Shown here in pieces: positions 23,956-32,616 of a DNA stretch of 39,235 bases. The stretch spans positions 1 through 39,235 of the forward strand of contig CAZWDT010000024.1 in the NCBI GenBank assembly GCA_964632755.1. The letters run 5' to 3'. The DNA comes from JAFGMR01 sp964632755. Its GTDB lineage: Archaea; Halobacteriota; Methanosarcinia; Methanotrichales; Methanotrichaceae. Numbering within the stretch: position 1 is the first letter of the stretch; every line of letters starts with the position of its first letter. The notes below the pieces were generated by a model. It had not been told where the DNA came from. It searched no databases and saw only the letters and a program-made list of their open reading frames with translations. Position numbers and translations under genes: made by a program.

Positions 23956-24363
23956 TCAGATGAGGACCTTGGACTTGGCGATATACTTGATCAGATCTTG
24001 ACCCAAGCGCGCCCTCTTCTGGAGCTGATCTGCCATATCATCGAGGTTTGCCCCACCCTCAACCATCGACTGGATCTCCTTCAGAGTGCTTTCGTTCACG
24101 GTGAAGTACTCGTCGAGATCCTTTCTGTGACCCCAGACGTCGCCTTCGAGCAGGTCGATCCCCTGCATATCCAGGAATACCTGGATGGCGTTCGACATGG
24201 TCTTGTGATAGGATGGGGGAACCTGGACCAACCTGAGCCTCGGACACTTTTGCATCAAGTTAAGGAAATCTACGTTCGAGGCCCTGAAGGCCAGGTGTAC
24301 CATCCTCTCACTCGGGTTGAGCGAGTTGATCTCGCTCTTGGAACTCACAACCCTAAGTCTCAT
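23956..24363 (-). CDS. DUF1699 family protein
   Basis: A 135-residue protein that fits DUF1699, a family I know only from methanogenic archaea. Characteristic stretches are MRLRVVSSKSEINSLNPSER, VHLAFRASN, and GIDLLEGDVWGHRKDLDEYF. No enzymatic motif is visible. It is encoded alone, with an A/T-rich promoter region upstream (TATA-like sequences between about 24400 and 24470). Function unknown. Confidence 0.85.
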   Translation of the reverse strand: MRLRVVSSKSEINSLNPSERMVHLAFRASNVDFLNLMQKCPRLRLVQVPPSYHKTMSNAIQVFLDMQGIDLLEGDVWGHRKDLDEYFTVNESTLKEIQSMVEGGANLDDMADQLQKRARLGQDLIKYIAKSKVLI

Positions 24364-24775
24364 GAACTCTCACGCCTTCCACAGATGCAGTATATTATTA
24401 ATAGACGCTTGAGCTAAACACTAATGTATAAATCGTAAACTGTAACTTATATACAAAATATTTAATTAATTAGAGTTCTCAAACAAGGCCGATAGCCCAC
24501 CTCCTCGATCGAATAATCAGGTTAAATGCTCTAGATTCCTGGGATCAAATGCTCACGGGAGCGGCGAGGAGATCACATCAGCATAATGTATATGGAATGA
24601 ATAATTTATCTTCTGGATTAGATCAACGATCAGGCATCAATAATATGTAACTGTATTGGAAGAGACATATTTCGTAATTATACGCGAAGGAAATGTCGAA
24701 TTTGTCAAAAATTTGGAGGGATATCCCTCGGCATCCCAAGATCTCGCGGCACCCCCACCAAATCGAGGCCGAGAC
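24364..24775. other. Low-GC intergenic region without a clear gene
   Basis: These 412 bp are visibly more A/T-rich than their neighbours (for example the stretch TTTAATTAATTAGAG at about 24460). They hold the upstream region of the DUF1699 gene. No RNA gene or intact frame is visible. A + strand frame from about 24656 is open but lacks a ribosome site and runs into the HEAT gene, so I do not call it. Confidence 0.4.
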
Positions 24776-25717
24776 TTAGCGAATATCCATGCCGAAGACT
24801 TCTCTCAAAGATGCCAGGGCCTTCTCTTGCACGGCCTTTGGCCCGCTTCGAGAGGCCTTGAGCAGAGGCTCCACGGCTCTGCGATCTCCGATCTCCCCCA
24901 GGCTCCAAGCCGCCCAGGCGCGAATCTCGTCGTGGTCCTCGCCGGAGAGGATCGCCACAAGGGCGTCTACTCCCATCGCAAGGCCGATCTCACCCAGAAC
25001 CTGGACGGCGGTCAGCCTGACGCGCGGATCCTCGTCACCGAGGGCAACGCATGCCATCTCCAGGGCCACCCCCCCTTTGATGCAGCCCAGCGCTTTGAGA
25101 CACTCGTCCCTGACGGCCAGGTCCTCGTCCGCCAAGGCCGGCCTCAGGACCTCTGCCGCCTCAGGAGTCGCAACGCTTCCCATGAAGGCCGCTGCACGAC
25201 GTCTCACCTCAGAATCCTCATCATTGAGGAGGATGGCTGCCATCCCCATGGCCTCTTTGCACCCAAGCCTTGCAAGGGCGGTGATCGCCATTCCTCTGCT
25301 CGATGATTCGGGGACGGCAAGAAGTTCCATTAAGGCCTCTTTGGCCGAGAGCCCCCTTAGGGCTAAGGAAGCCCTCAGGCGGACGTCCTGCGAACGATCG
25401 AACCTCAGGGCGTCTACGAGCGAGGGGACTGCGGAGAGATCGCCAAGCTCCTCGAGGGCTGCTGCGCTCCACTCGCGAACCACCTCGTCGTCGTCGCAGA
25501 GCATGGCTCGGCATAGGGGATCCACTGCCCTGGAGTCGCCTATCCGCCCGAGCGCCCATGCGGCCTTGTACCTCTGCCTGGGGCGCCCGCCGATCAGAGC
25601 CTCGACCAGAGGCTTCACAGCCTCGCGTCCACGCTCCACTAGGTCCCATGCCGCTTTCTGCTGTTCGAAATAATCGTCTCTCGCAAGCCGTAGAACGAGT
25701 TCTGCCACGCTCTCCAT
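24776..25717 (-). CDS. HEAT-repeat protein
   Basis: A 313-residue helical solenoid of roughly nine or ten HEAT repeats, e.g. YKAAWALGRIGDSRAVDPLC, VRLRASLALRGLSAKEALME and IRAWAAWSLGEIGDRRAVEP. HEAT and PBS-lyase-type repeats form protein-docking scaffolds; some are phycobilisome-lyase-like, but no enzymatic site is seen. I start at ATG 25717 (MESVAELVLRLARDD). A longer frame to 25951 has an unnatural N-terminus overlapping the divergent radical SAM gene. Cytoplasmic; partner unknown. Confidence 0.82.
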   Translation of the reverse strand: MESVAELVLRLARDDYFEQQKAAWDLVERGREAVKPLVEALIGGRPRQRYKAAWALGRIGDSRAVDPLCRAMLCDDDEVVREWSAAALEELGDLSAVPSLVDALRFDRSQDVRLRASLALRGLSAKEALMELLAVPESSSRGMAITALARLGCKEAMGMAAILLNDEDSEVRRRAAAFMGSVATPEAAEVLRPALADEDLAVRDECLKALGCIKGGVALEMACVALGDEDPRVRLTAVQVLGEIGLAMGVDALVAILSGEDHDEIRAWAAWSLGEIGDRRAVEPLLKASRSGPKAVQEKALASLREVFGMDIR

Positions 25718-25830
25718 GCCCAGAGGAGCTGACCTATGCTCGCTTAAGCCTTTCCATTTCTCCAAGGGGCAATATCTATAAGGAAGATCCTTGACCTCCA
25801 ACCATCTAGTTCTAATTGATGAGGTTGGCG

Positions 25831-26754
25831 ATGGAATATATATTCGGACCTGTGCTCTCAAGGAGGCTTGGCCTCTCTCTCGGAGTGGACCTCCTTCCCC
25901 ATAAGACCTGCAACCTGGACTGCGTCTACTGCGAGATAGGCAGGACCGCATCTCTCACCTGCAAGAGGGGGATATTAGCTCCCGAGGAGAAGGTATTGCG
26001 GGAGATCGCATCTTGTTCCGGTGACGAGTTCGACCATCTCACCTTTGCCGGATCGGGCGAGCCTACCCTGTCCGCAAGCCTCGGGAGGTGCATCCGTCGG
26101 GCCCATGAGCTGACCGAGAAGCCAGTTGCCGTTATCACCAACAGCACACTGCTCACCGATCCACTCGTAAGGGAAGAGGTAGCCGCAGCTGACCTGGTCC
26201 TCCCTTCTCTGGATGCTGCCACAGAGCCCACCTTCCAGAAGATCAACTGCCCTCCTCCGACCATAAGGATCGCCGATGTGATCGATGGGCTTTGCCGCTT
26301 CAGGGAGGAGTTCGATGGGGAGATGTGGTTGGAGGTGATGCTGGTCAAGGATTATAACCAGGAGGAGGCTCCTTTGATCGCCAAGGCGGCAGAGGAGATC
26401 GGACCGGACCGAATACAGCTCAATACCGTGGTCAGGCCCCCATCAGAACCCGTCCTCCCCCTAAGCAGGGAGGAGATGCTGGAGATGTTGGATATATTCC
26501 CAGGCGCAGAGGTGATCCCGGATTGGGACTGGCAGGTCCCGGAATTGATGAAGGCGGAGCTCTTGGAGCTTCTCTACACGAGGCCCCGCCAGGTCGACGA
26601 GATAGGAGAGCTCCTTGGACTTAAGATCGACGATCTCATGAAGTATTTGAATATCCTGGAGGGAGAGGGGCTGCTGGGGAGAAGGATGCAGAAGGGCAGC
26701 CTTTACTTTGTGGCCCCCAGAAGAGACAACCGAGGTTTTTCGAATGAGTTATGA
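25831..26754 (+). CDS. Radical SAM protein with C-terminal winged helix
   Basis: A 307-residue radical SAM enzyme (COG0731-like). The cluster motif is HKTCNLDCVYC (C-x3-C-x2-C), followed by the GSGEPTL SAM-binding segment and the FAGSG...ITNST strands of the TIM barrel. After about residue 235 comes a winged-helix-like domain (PRQVDEIGELLGLKIDDLMK, then LNILEGEGLLGRRM), which suggests nucleic-acid binding or a protein-interaction wing. ATG 25831 is placed 6 nt after GAGG; TTG 25816 and ATG 25819 are weaker. The stop overlaps the following Mrp gene by 11 nt, so the two are translationally coupled. The reaction is unknown. Confidence 0.85.
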   Translation: MEYIFGPVLSRRLGLSLGVDLLPHKTCNLDCVYCEIGRTASLTCKRGILAPEEKVLREIASCSGDEFDHLTFAGSGEPTLSASLGRCIRRAHELTEKPVAVITNSTLLTDPLVREEVAAADLVLPSLDAATEPTFQKINCPPPTIRIADVIDGLCRFREEFDGEMWLEVMLVKDYNQEEAPLIAKAAEEIGPDRIQLNTVVRPPSEPVLPLSREEMLEMLDIFPGAEVIPDWDWQVPELMKAELLELLYTRPRQVDEIGELLGLKIDDLMKYLNILEGEGLLGRRMQKGSLYFVAPRRDNRGFSNEL

Positions 26755-27613
26755 TAATTCTCCTAAGGAAGAGAGGGAATGCGATCGAAAATGCTCAACC
26801 TGCGCCGAGAGGGAGGCCTGTCCCGATGCCGGCGAGGAGGAAAGCGCTAAAAGGATGGGCAAGATCAGATATAAGATCATAGTTGCAAGCGGCAAGGGTG
26901 GAGTTGGTAAGAGCACTGTTGCCGTCAACTTGGCGGCCGCGCTGAGGGATCAAGGATTTCGGGTGGGGCTTCTCGATGCCGATATCACCGGTCCTAGCGT
27001 GCCAATGCTACTCGGAATCGAGGATAGGGGCCTCGTCGAAGGGCGCGATGGCATATTGCCGGTCGACGCCCAAGGAATCAAGGTCATCTCAATGGGGCTT
27101 CTGCTCGAGAGCTCCGACTCGGCTGTGATATGGAGAGGCCCCCTCAAGATGGCTGCCATAAAGCAGTTCCTCGGCGAGGTTGACTGGGGAGAGCTCGACT
27201 TCCTGATCGTTGACCTTCCTCCGGGAACGAGCGACGAACCCCTCTCAATCATCCAGCTGGTTCCTGAGCTGAGCGGAGCGGTGATCGTAACAACGCCTCA
27301 GGATGTCGCGCTCCTCGACTCCAGGAAGGCCATCAACATGGCAAAGAGCCTAAAAGTCCCCGTGCTCGGGGTGATAGAGAACATGAGTGGTCTTGTCTGC
27401 CCCGGCTGCGGAGAGGTCTTAGAGATATTCGGATCGGGTGGTGGAGAGCGGGCCGCAAAAGAGATGGGGGTGCCCTTTTTAGGGTCGCTTCCCATCGACC
27501 CAAAGATCGCATCCCTTGGAGACCATGGGGAGACGTTCTCCGGAGGACGCGACGCTGCCTCCGATAGCTTCGAGCATATCGTAGACGAACTTAAGAGGAG
27601 GCTCTCACTATGA
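26744..27613 (+). CDS. apbC: Mrp/NBP35-type P-loop ATPase (Fe-S cluster carrier)
   Basis: A 289-residue MinD/Mrp-type ATPase that carries and hands over Fe-S clusters. The deviant Walker A ASGKGGVGKST is at about residues 44-54, switch I-like DADITGPSV follows, then FLIVDLPPGTSDEP, and a C-terminal CPGC motif that binds the bridging cluster. A short N-terminal Cys-rich tail (CSTCAEREAC) recalls the NBP35 N-terminal cluster. ATG 26744 is the start, after GAGG and inside the radical SAM stop. It probably matures or supplies the radical SAM enzyme's cluster, or other Fe-S proteins (inference). Confidence 0.9.
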   Translation: MSYDNSPKEERECDRKCSTCAEREACPDAGEEESAKRMGKIRYKIIVASGKGGVGKSTVAVNLAAALRDQGFRVGLLDADITGPSVPMLLGIEDRGLVEGRDGILPVDAQGIKVISMGLLLESSDSAVIWRGPLKMAAIKQFLGEVDWGELDFLIVDLPPGTSDEPLSIIQLVPELSGAVIVTTPQDVALLDSRKAINMAKSLKVPVLGVIENMSGLVCPGCGEVLEIFGSGGGERAAKEMGVPFLGSLPIDPKIASLGDHGETFSGGRDAASDSFEHIVDELKRRLSL

Positions 27614-27618
27614 GAGCC
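27600..27618 (+). terminator. Hairpin spanning the Mrp stop codon
   Basis: GGCTCTCA, loop CTA, TGAGAGCC: a perfect 8-bp stem with a 3-nt loop that includes the Mrp TGA. It lies between convergent genes (Mrp and Sec61-beta). There is no T-run after it, so a terminator or mRNA 3'-end role is only possible, not shown. Confidence 0.35.
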
Positions 27619-27665
27619 CTCCCCTCTGGAAAAATGGAGCTATCCGCTTGAACAGGGGCCCGGCC

Positions 27666-27839
27666 TCAGGGCCAGAGCCCGAAGTACATGTTTAGGCCCA
27701 GGATCGCCACGCCTGAGGCGGCGCAGGTCCCCACTACCATGCGGGGGTTCAGCTTGATCGCCGTCTCATCTGCCTCGAAATACCTCATCAGACCCGCTGA
27801 GGACATCAGGCCTGGACTTTCGTTCTTCCTCTTAGCCAT
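27666..27839 (-). CDS. secG: Preprotein translocase subunit Sec61-beta (SecG)
   Basis: A 57-residue tail-anchored subunit of the archaeal SecY translocon. It has the family's N-terminal signature NESPGLMSSAGLMRYFEADE and a C-terminal membrane helix ending ILGLNMYFGLWP. It assembles with SecY and SecE in the cytoplasmic membrane. It is translated from ATG 27839, 12 nt after the NosD-like gene's stop, a tight spacing that suggests co-transcription or a promoter inside the upstream gene. Confidence 0.95.
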   Translation of the reverse strand: MAKRKNESPGLMSSAGLMRYFEADETAIKLNPRMVVGTCAASGVAILGLNMYFGLWP

Positions 27840-27851
27840 ATCGACCCTAAC

Positions 27852-29654
27852 CTACTCTGGACCTGCAGAAGAAGCTTTCGGTTGCTCCCAGCCATCCATC
27901 GTGGAGAAGGGATGGCCGTCGATGGCAGGCCCTTTGATCAACCTTGGCAGCCCAATGCAGGGATCGCCCTTACAGCTATGATCGCTCCAGTAGTTGCCCC
28001 CGGTGACGTTGCCCATATCCCAGGAGTTCTGGCCGAGCTGATCCATCGCCTGGTCGGCGTTCTCCAGGAAGTTGTTGTGGAATATCTCGTTTGAGGAGCA
28101 GTTATAGAGGTAGGCCCCGATTGGGCTCTTCGATATCGTATTCCCTGTAACTGTGTTCCCGTCGGAAGCCTCCATCCACAGGCCGCGCATGAAGTTTCGT
28201 CCGATCTCGTTGGCCTCGATGGCGTTGCCGTCCGAGTGGTTCATCCGAATTCCAGCCTCGCGATTGGCGTCGATGACGTTGGATACGATCGCATTGTTGT
28301 TGGAGTTGTAGGACATGGCGATTCCGTTTAATCCGTTCTCGCTCAGATTGTTCTCCTCCACCCGGTTGTGGCTGGAGTTACTGAGGAAGAAGCCGGTTCC
28401 GGAGTTCTCCGCTGCAAGGTTCCCCGCAAGAAGGTTGTCCCAGGAGTCCTGGAGCCTTATGCCGATTATGCAAGATTCGATGATGTTTCCGGCGATCCGT
28501 CCCTCGGAGCAGCCGAAGAGCATTATCAGGTCGTTTGTAATGACGTTCTCTTCCACTGTGCAGTTGCGACAATAGGCCAATGTGATATGGGAAGCCTCCA
28601 TCCCCCGGATGACCAGGTCGCTCTTCCCGTAAGAGTAGATGATCGGGACTTCATCGATCTGGTTGGATTGGCCTATCGCGTTATCGAAGCTCTCCTTGCT
28701 CGGGCCGTACACGTACAAGCCGAAGTTCACATCCGTGAGGTTGTTTCCAAGAATCTGGTTGCCGCTGGAGTACCCTATCTCGAAGCCGCTTTCGCACCTC
28801 TCGATTCGGTTATCCAAGATCTGGCAGCCGTTGGAATCGGTCATGCTGATTGCCACATAGTCTATATTGGAGATGAGGCTATCCACCAAAGAGGTCGCGC
28901 TCCCAGCTGCGATGATTAGGCCCATCGTGTTGTTAATAATCTGGCAGTCTTGGAATGAGTTATCCTCAGCCTCCAGGATCATCATTCCGATGTAGCCATC
29001 CAGCGCCTGATAGCCCGATATCTCGTTCCCATCGGAGCCGGTTGCGTTCAATCCCTGAGCGCAACCGCGAGAGAGGGAGTCGGTCACGACGTTGTCGCGA
29101 ACATCGCCTAGGAGGATACCAAAGAAACATCCTCGGGCATCGTTTCCCGTAATCCTATTCCCGTTGGAGTTCTGCCAGAGGGCGATTCCGGTCTCTTGGC
29201 ATCTCCATTCCAGGTTTCGATCGAGGACGTTCTCGCTCGAGTTCTTCAGAAAGATGCCCAGGAGATCGCCGTAGAACTGGTTCTTCCTCACTGTATTCCC
29301 GTTCGAGGCGAGGTATATCCCAGGACCTTGAAAGTTGGAGATGGTGAGGCCCTCGATAGTGCAGCCGTCTACAAGCACCTTTATTCCCACGGTCAGCCCG
29401 CTGCCATCCAGGAGAGAGGGCTCTCTCTCACCGGGGGGGACCATTATGGTGAGAGCCTTCTCCAGCACGACCTCCTCCTGGTATGTCCCCGGCTTGACCA
29501 GAATGGTGTCGCCGTCGCTGGCTGCTGAAACTGCCTCACCGATGGTGGAGAACTGGGCGAAGTCGTCATCGTCCACGATGTGAGTCCTGACCCCTTCGAC
29601 GGGCAGTATGATGAGGGCCGAGAGCAGACATATGATAGCCATCGATCTTAACAT
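27852..29654 (-). CDS. Secreted NosD-like right-handed beta-helix protein
   Basis: A 600-residue exported protein: signal peptide (ending about LPVEG), a start-of-helix motif FSTIGEAVSAASDGDTILVK and a cap (GTYQEEVVLEKALTI), and then a long ladder of 22-24-residue PbH1 turns (for example GIFLKNSSENVLDRNLE, GLWMEASDGNTVTGNTI). Many N-x-S/T sequons are present. It lacks catalytic acids typical of polysaccharide lyases that I could point to. It is likely a surface binding protein or part of an exopolysaccharide-linked envelope. ATG 29654 is preferred over GTG 29669. Confidence 0.82.
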   Translation of the reverse strand: MLRSMAIICLLSALIILPVEGVRTHIVDDDDFAQFSTIGEAVSAASDGDTILVKPGTYQEEVVLEKALTIMVPPGEREPSLLDGSGLTVGIKVLVDGCTIEGLTISNFQGPGIYLASNGNTVRKNQFYGDLLGIFLKNSSENVLDRNLEWRCQETGIALWQNSNGNRITGNDARGCFFGILLGDVRDNVVTDSLSRGCAQGLNATGSDGNEISGYQALDGYIGMMILEAEDNSFQDCQIINNTMGLIIAAGSATSLVDSLISNIDYVAISMTDSNGCQILDNRIERCESGFEIGYSSGNQILGNNLTDVNFGLYVYGPSKESFDNAIGQSNQIDEVPIIYSYGKSDLVIRGMEASHITLAYCRNCTVEENVITNDLIMLFGCSEGRIAGNIIESCIIGIRLQDSWDNLLAGNLAAENSGTGFFLSNSSHNRVEENNLSENGLNGIAMSYNSNNNAIVSNVIDANREAGIRMNHSDGNAIEANEIGRNFMRGLWMEASDGNTVTGNTISKSPIGAYLYNCSSNEIFHNNFLENADQAMDQLGQNSWDMGNVTGGNYWSDHSCKGDPCIGLPRLIKGPAIDGHPFSTMDGWEQPKASSAGPE

Positions 29655-29994
29655 GATACCACAACTCACCAGCCCACTTCATATACTTAATCCAGATGCC
29701 TATTAACCGGAGGCTTCGGAGCCATGGTCTCTACACCCCTTTATTTCCAGTGGAAATATAAACCCTCCAAATTAGCCGATGGCACCTCTCGCATCATAAT
29801 TATATATCAGATCCAATATTTTAACATTGAACGCGGGCTCGAATATACCCCAAGGATTGGGATAAGCACTGCTGCGGCCCCGAGGCAGGGGCCAAGGCGA
29901 AGATATGCATTCTGCCCTCAAGTCGTGCATATGGTCGAACCGTGCAAAACGCTCATATACTTTATCTGATAGCTTGGGGATATCGGTGATTCGG
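29655..29994. other. Intergenic region between divergent genes
   Basis: About 340 bp with TATA-like elements for both directions (for example AAATATAAA near 29755 and CATATACTTTAT near 29955). A minus-strand frame of 76 codons (29772-30002) lacks a ribosome site and family-like sequence, so no gene is called. Confidence 0.4.
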
Positions 29995-30192
29995 TTGACC
30001 AAGGTTGCCCCTCACAAGCACTGCATTGTCTGTGGAAGGGCTGTAGAGCCCGACGATTCTTTCTGCGATGAGCTCTGCCAATCGAAGTATGAGTCGACGC
30101 AGAAGCGACAGAAGATGCTATTCGTCGCCTTCATGATTCTTATAATTCTAATAATAGTGCTGCCATTATTTACTGGCTCTCCAAAGGGTTGA
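29995..30192 (+). CDS. Small zinc-ribbon membrane protein (DUF2116-like)
   Basis: A 65-residue protein whose N-terminal half is a C-x2-C...C-x3-C type zinc ribbon (HCIVCGRAVEPDDSFCDELC), followed by a basic linker and one membrane helix (MLFVAFMILIILIIVLPLF). It matches the archaeal DUF2116-like zinc-ribbon family. TTG 29995 follows GGTGAT by 4 nt and gives a clean start; a longer frame from 29905 adds a leader lacking motifs. The next gene starts 5 nt downstream. Role unknown; perhaps membrane-tethered nucleic-acid or protein binding. Confidence 0.72.
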   Translation: MTKVAPHKHCIVCGRAVEPDDSFCDELCQSKYESTQKRQKMLFVAFMILIILIIVLPLFTGSPKG

Positions 30193-30197
30193 TCAGC

Positions 30198-30644
30198 ATG
30201 CGACCGGCGATTCTCCTGCTAGCCCTTCTGCTCGCCTCGACCCAACTTGTTGGTGGGGATGAATACCTCGAGGTGGACGAGCTCACCATGTCCCTCGATG
30301 GGCCAGATGTGCTTTTGCAGGTGAACTACACCCTCGACTACTTCGCAAGGCTATACGTTCTCGCGCTGGGATGCAAGCACATCGAGCCGGATCTTCTGAA
30401 ACTGTTCGTCAAGTACGGCGATGTTAGGGCTGTTAGCGTGAATCCGGAAAGCGCCCTCCTCCTGGCAAGCGGGGCTGGCAAGTACAACAGCGGATACTAT
30501 CTCTTCGACTCCATGAGGCTGGGATCGAAGGTGAAGAAGTTGACCGTTATCTATCCAAGCGGCCCCATTCGCACATTCCACAACGTGACCGCTACGCCAA
30601 GCGTCTTCGCCATAGTCAAAAACAAGGGAGAGCCGACGTCATAA
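30198..30644 (+). CDS. Exported conserved protein of unknown function
   Basis: A 148-residue protein with a signal peptide (MRPAILLLALLLASTQLVGG). The mature part is beta-rich, e.g. LLQVNYTLDYFARLYVLALG, and carries N-glycosylation sequons (NYT, NVT). It does not match a family I can name. ATG 30198 is preferred to an upstream TTG at 30189 that overlaps the zinc-ribbon gene. The preceding gene on the same strand is 5 nt away, so the two are one transcription unit. Confidence 0.7.
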   Translation: MRPAILLLALLLASTQLVGGDEYLEVDELTMSLDGPDVLLQVNYTLDYFARLYVLALGCKHIEPDLLKLFVKYGDVRAVSVNPESALLLASGAGKYNSGYYLFDSMRLGSKVKKLTVIYPSGPIRTFHNVTATPSVFAIVKNKGEPTS

Positions 30645-30724
30645 CCCCCGCCAGTGGATTGGAGGCTGCAGCGGCACGGATGGGGTGGAGACACAATTGC
30701 GCCAATTAACGAAGGTCAAGCGAC

Positions 30725-32533
30725 CTATCTTCCCCAGAAGGGATCCTTCTTCCGTTTTATTTCCAGAAATAGCTCCATTATCTCCAGATCCCCCTCGCTC
30801 ATCTTGGACTTAAGCTCCTGCTCGATTATGCGGGCGTGCTTCTCTGGGATGTTGACGTAGAGGATATCCCCCTCGTGGATCTGCCTTCCGACAGTTGGGC
30901 CGTCGATGGATATCGCCACCTCTTGCCCCCCGGTGGCGGAGCCGATGTTCTCGTTCCTCTCCTGAATGCCCTTAACCGTTCCAACGAGCGCGCCGTCCTC
31001 TCGTATCAGGGACTCCTGAGTTCGAATCGTTCCAGCGATCACCTGCACGCCGACGATGGCAGGTTTGCTCTGGTGGAATGTACAGTCGGGAAGGAGCCTG
31101 ATCGCACCGGGCTTTATGATGGCCTCGAGCCTCTCCTGCTCTATGCGCATCTTCTTCTCATCCACCCAGGCCTCGTAGCCCTCGATCAGCGTATAGATAA
31201 CGTCGCTCTGGAAGACCGGCACATCGCTCCTCTGAACCTCGGTCAGGGCATCTGGAAGGATATCGACGTTGAAGCCGAGGATTGCCGAGTGGAATGGATC
31301 CTTTATGGCACCCGCCCGAATGACATCCCGCCTTGTTATCGGACCCACATCGGCTGCGTGGATGGGTATGCCCTTGGCCATGAGCTCTCCGACGAGCCCC
31401 TCCAGGGATCCGATGGTATCGGCCTTCAGAATCACTCCGACGTTCTCCGTATCGATCCTCACCGCCTCGAGCTCCGATTTGATCTCCCTCGCTATGGCCA
31501 CTGGATCATCATACGGCCCCACAACGCGGATGGTGGAGCCGGCAAGCGAGTTGCCCAGGTTGGGGGCCGATACCTTTACGCCTGAAGCTGCGACGACCTG
31601 TTTGACCGGAATGAACCTCTCCTCACTTCTGATCTCCGCGAGGGGACGCGGCTTGAGGAGCGCCCTGATCTTGGTGAAGACCGGCTCAGAGGTTGTGCCG
31701 ACGACGATAGTATCCCCTGCCTTGAACTCGCCTTCGTATAAGATGACGTCAAGTGTGGTCCCAAGGCCCCTCTCCTCCTTCACCTCCAGAATGGTTCCGA
31801 CCCCTGGCCCGCTTGCCCTCACCGTGAGGTTCTCCTTGAGGAACCGTTGAGCCAGTCCGACCAGCACCAAGAGGAGGTCTGGGATGCCCTCCCCGGTCAT
31901 GGCGCTCACCGGGATCACGCCGATGTTCTTGGTGAAGTCCCTCACCCGATCGTATCTGTCGGAGTCGAAGCCGTGGCTGTAGAGCTGGCCGATTACCTCG
32001 TAGAACTTGGTGTCGAGCATCTCCGCGACCCTATCGTTCTGAGCCTCCAGGCTCTTCGCCAGGGTTGCGTTCTCAATCGGACGCCATCCGGAGATTCGGT
32101 CGATCTTGTTTGCCGCAACCACGAAGGGAGTCTTGAACCGGTTCAAGATGTTGATCGACTCAATTGTCTGGGGTTGGAATCCCTCGTTAATATCCACGAT
32201 CAGCACGGCTAGATCGGCAAGAGATCCCCCCCTGCTTCTAAGCGAGGTGAAGGCATGATGGCCGGGGGTATCTATGAATAGGAGGCCTGGCACCTGGAAG
32301 TCCCCCTTGAAGAACGACCCGCAGAACTCCCTTATCACGCTGAGGGGAATCTCCGTTGCCCCTATGTGCTGGGTTATGGCACCAGCCTCATAGTCAGCTA
32401 TGGTTGTGCCCCGGATCTTGTCCAGGAGGCTCGTCTTGCCATGGTCGACATGGCCCATAACGCAGACGATGGGCGTTCTAAGGTTTGATATCGTAGGGGC
32501 CCGAGCCTTCTTCCCCTTCTTCGCCTTCTGCAT
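30725..32533 (-). CDS. infB: Translation initiation factor aIF5B
   Basis: A 602-residue GTPase that joins ribosomal subunits during initiation. G1 is VMGHVDHGKTSLL, G2/switch I includes IADYEAGAITQHIGATEI, G3 is DTPGHHAF, and G4 is VAANKIDR. Domains II-IV follow, with the KPGAIRLLPDCTFHQSKPAI segment in the C-terminal beta-barrel. Length is the usual ~600 and no intein is present. The start ATG 32533 is preceded by GGAAGGCGATC and a TATA box at about 32583-32590. It lies downstream of the Ndk-L24e-S28e-L7Ae block on the same strand. Confidence 0.97.
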   Translation of the reverse strand: MQKAKKGKKARAPTISNLRTPIVCVMGHVDHGKTSLLDKIRGTTIADYEAGAITQHIGATEIPLSVIREFCGSFFKGDFQVPGLLFIDTPGHHAFTSLRSRGGSLADLAVLIVDINEGFQPQTIESINILNRFKTPFVVAANKIDRISGWRPIENATLAKSLEAQNDRVAEMLDTKFYEVIGQLYSHGFDSDRYDRVRDFTKNIGVIPVSAMTGEGIPDLLLVLVGLAQRFLKENLTVRASGPGVGTILEVKEERGLGTTLDVILYEGEFKAGDTIVVGTTSEPVFTKIRALLKPRPLAEIRSEERFIPVKQVVAASGVKVSAPNLGNSLAGSTIRVVGPYDDPVAIAREIKSELEAVRIDTENVGVILKADTIGSLEGLVGELMAKGIPIHAADVGPITRRDVIRAGAIKDPFHSAILGFNVDILPDALTEVQRSDVPVFQSDVIYTLIEGYEAWVDEKKMRIEQERLEAIIKPGAIRLLPDCTFHQSKPAIVGVQVIAGTIRTQESLIREDGALVGTVKGIQERNENIGSATGGQEVAISIDGPTVGRQIHEGDILYVNIPEKHARIIEQELKSKMSEGDLEIMELFLEIKRKKDPFWGR

Positions 32534-32582
32534 GGTCGATCGCCTTCCATTGGTCGCTCTCTAGGGCTATATGCCTTAAAGG

Positions 32583-32590
32583 ATATAAAT
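32583..32590 (-). promoter_or_regulatory. TATA box for infB
   Basis: On the minus strand it reads ATTTATAT after a purine-rich segment, about 50 nt before the ATG. The distance would leave a short leader that includes the ribosome site. It suggests that infB has its own promoter downstream of ndk. Confidence 0.5.
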
Positions 32591-32616
32591 ACTACCTAGA
32601 GGCGGCATAACCGCCC

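Noticed and set aside
29772..30002. Minus-strand frame between NosD-like and zinc-ribbon genes
   Set aside because: No ribosome site, no family-like sequence, and it crosses a promoter region.
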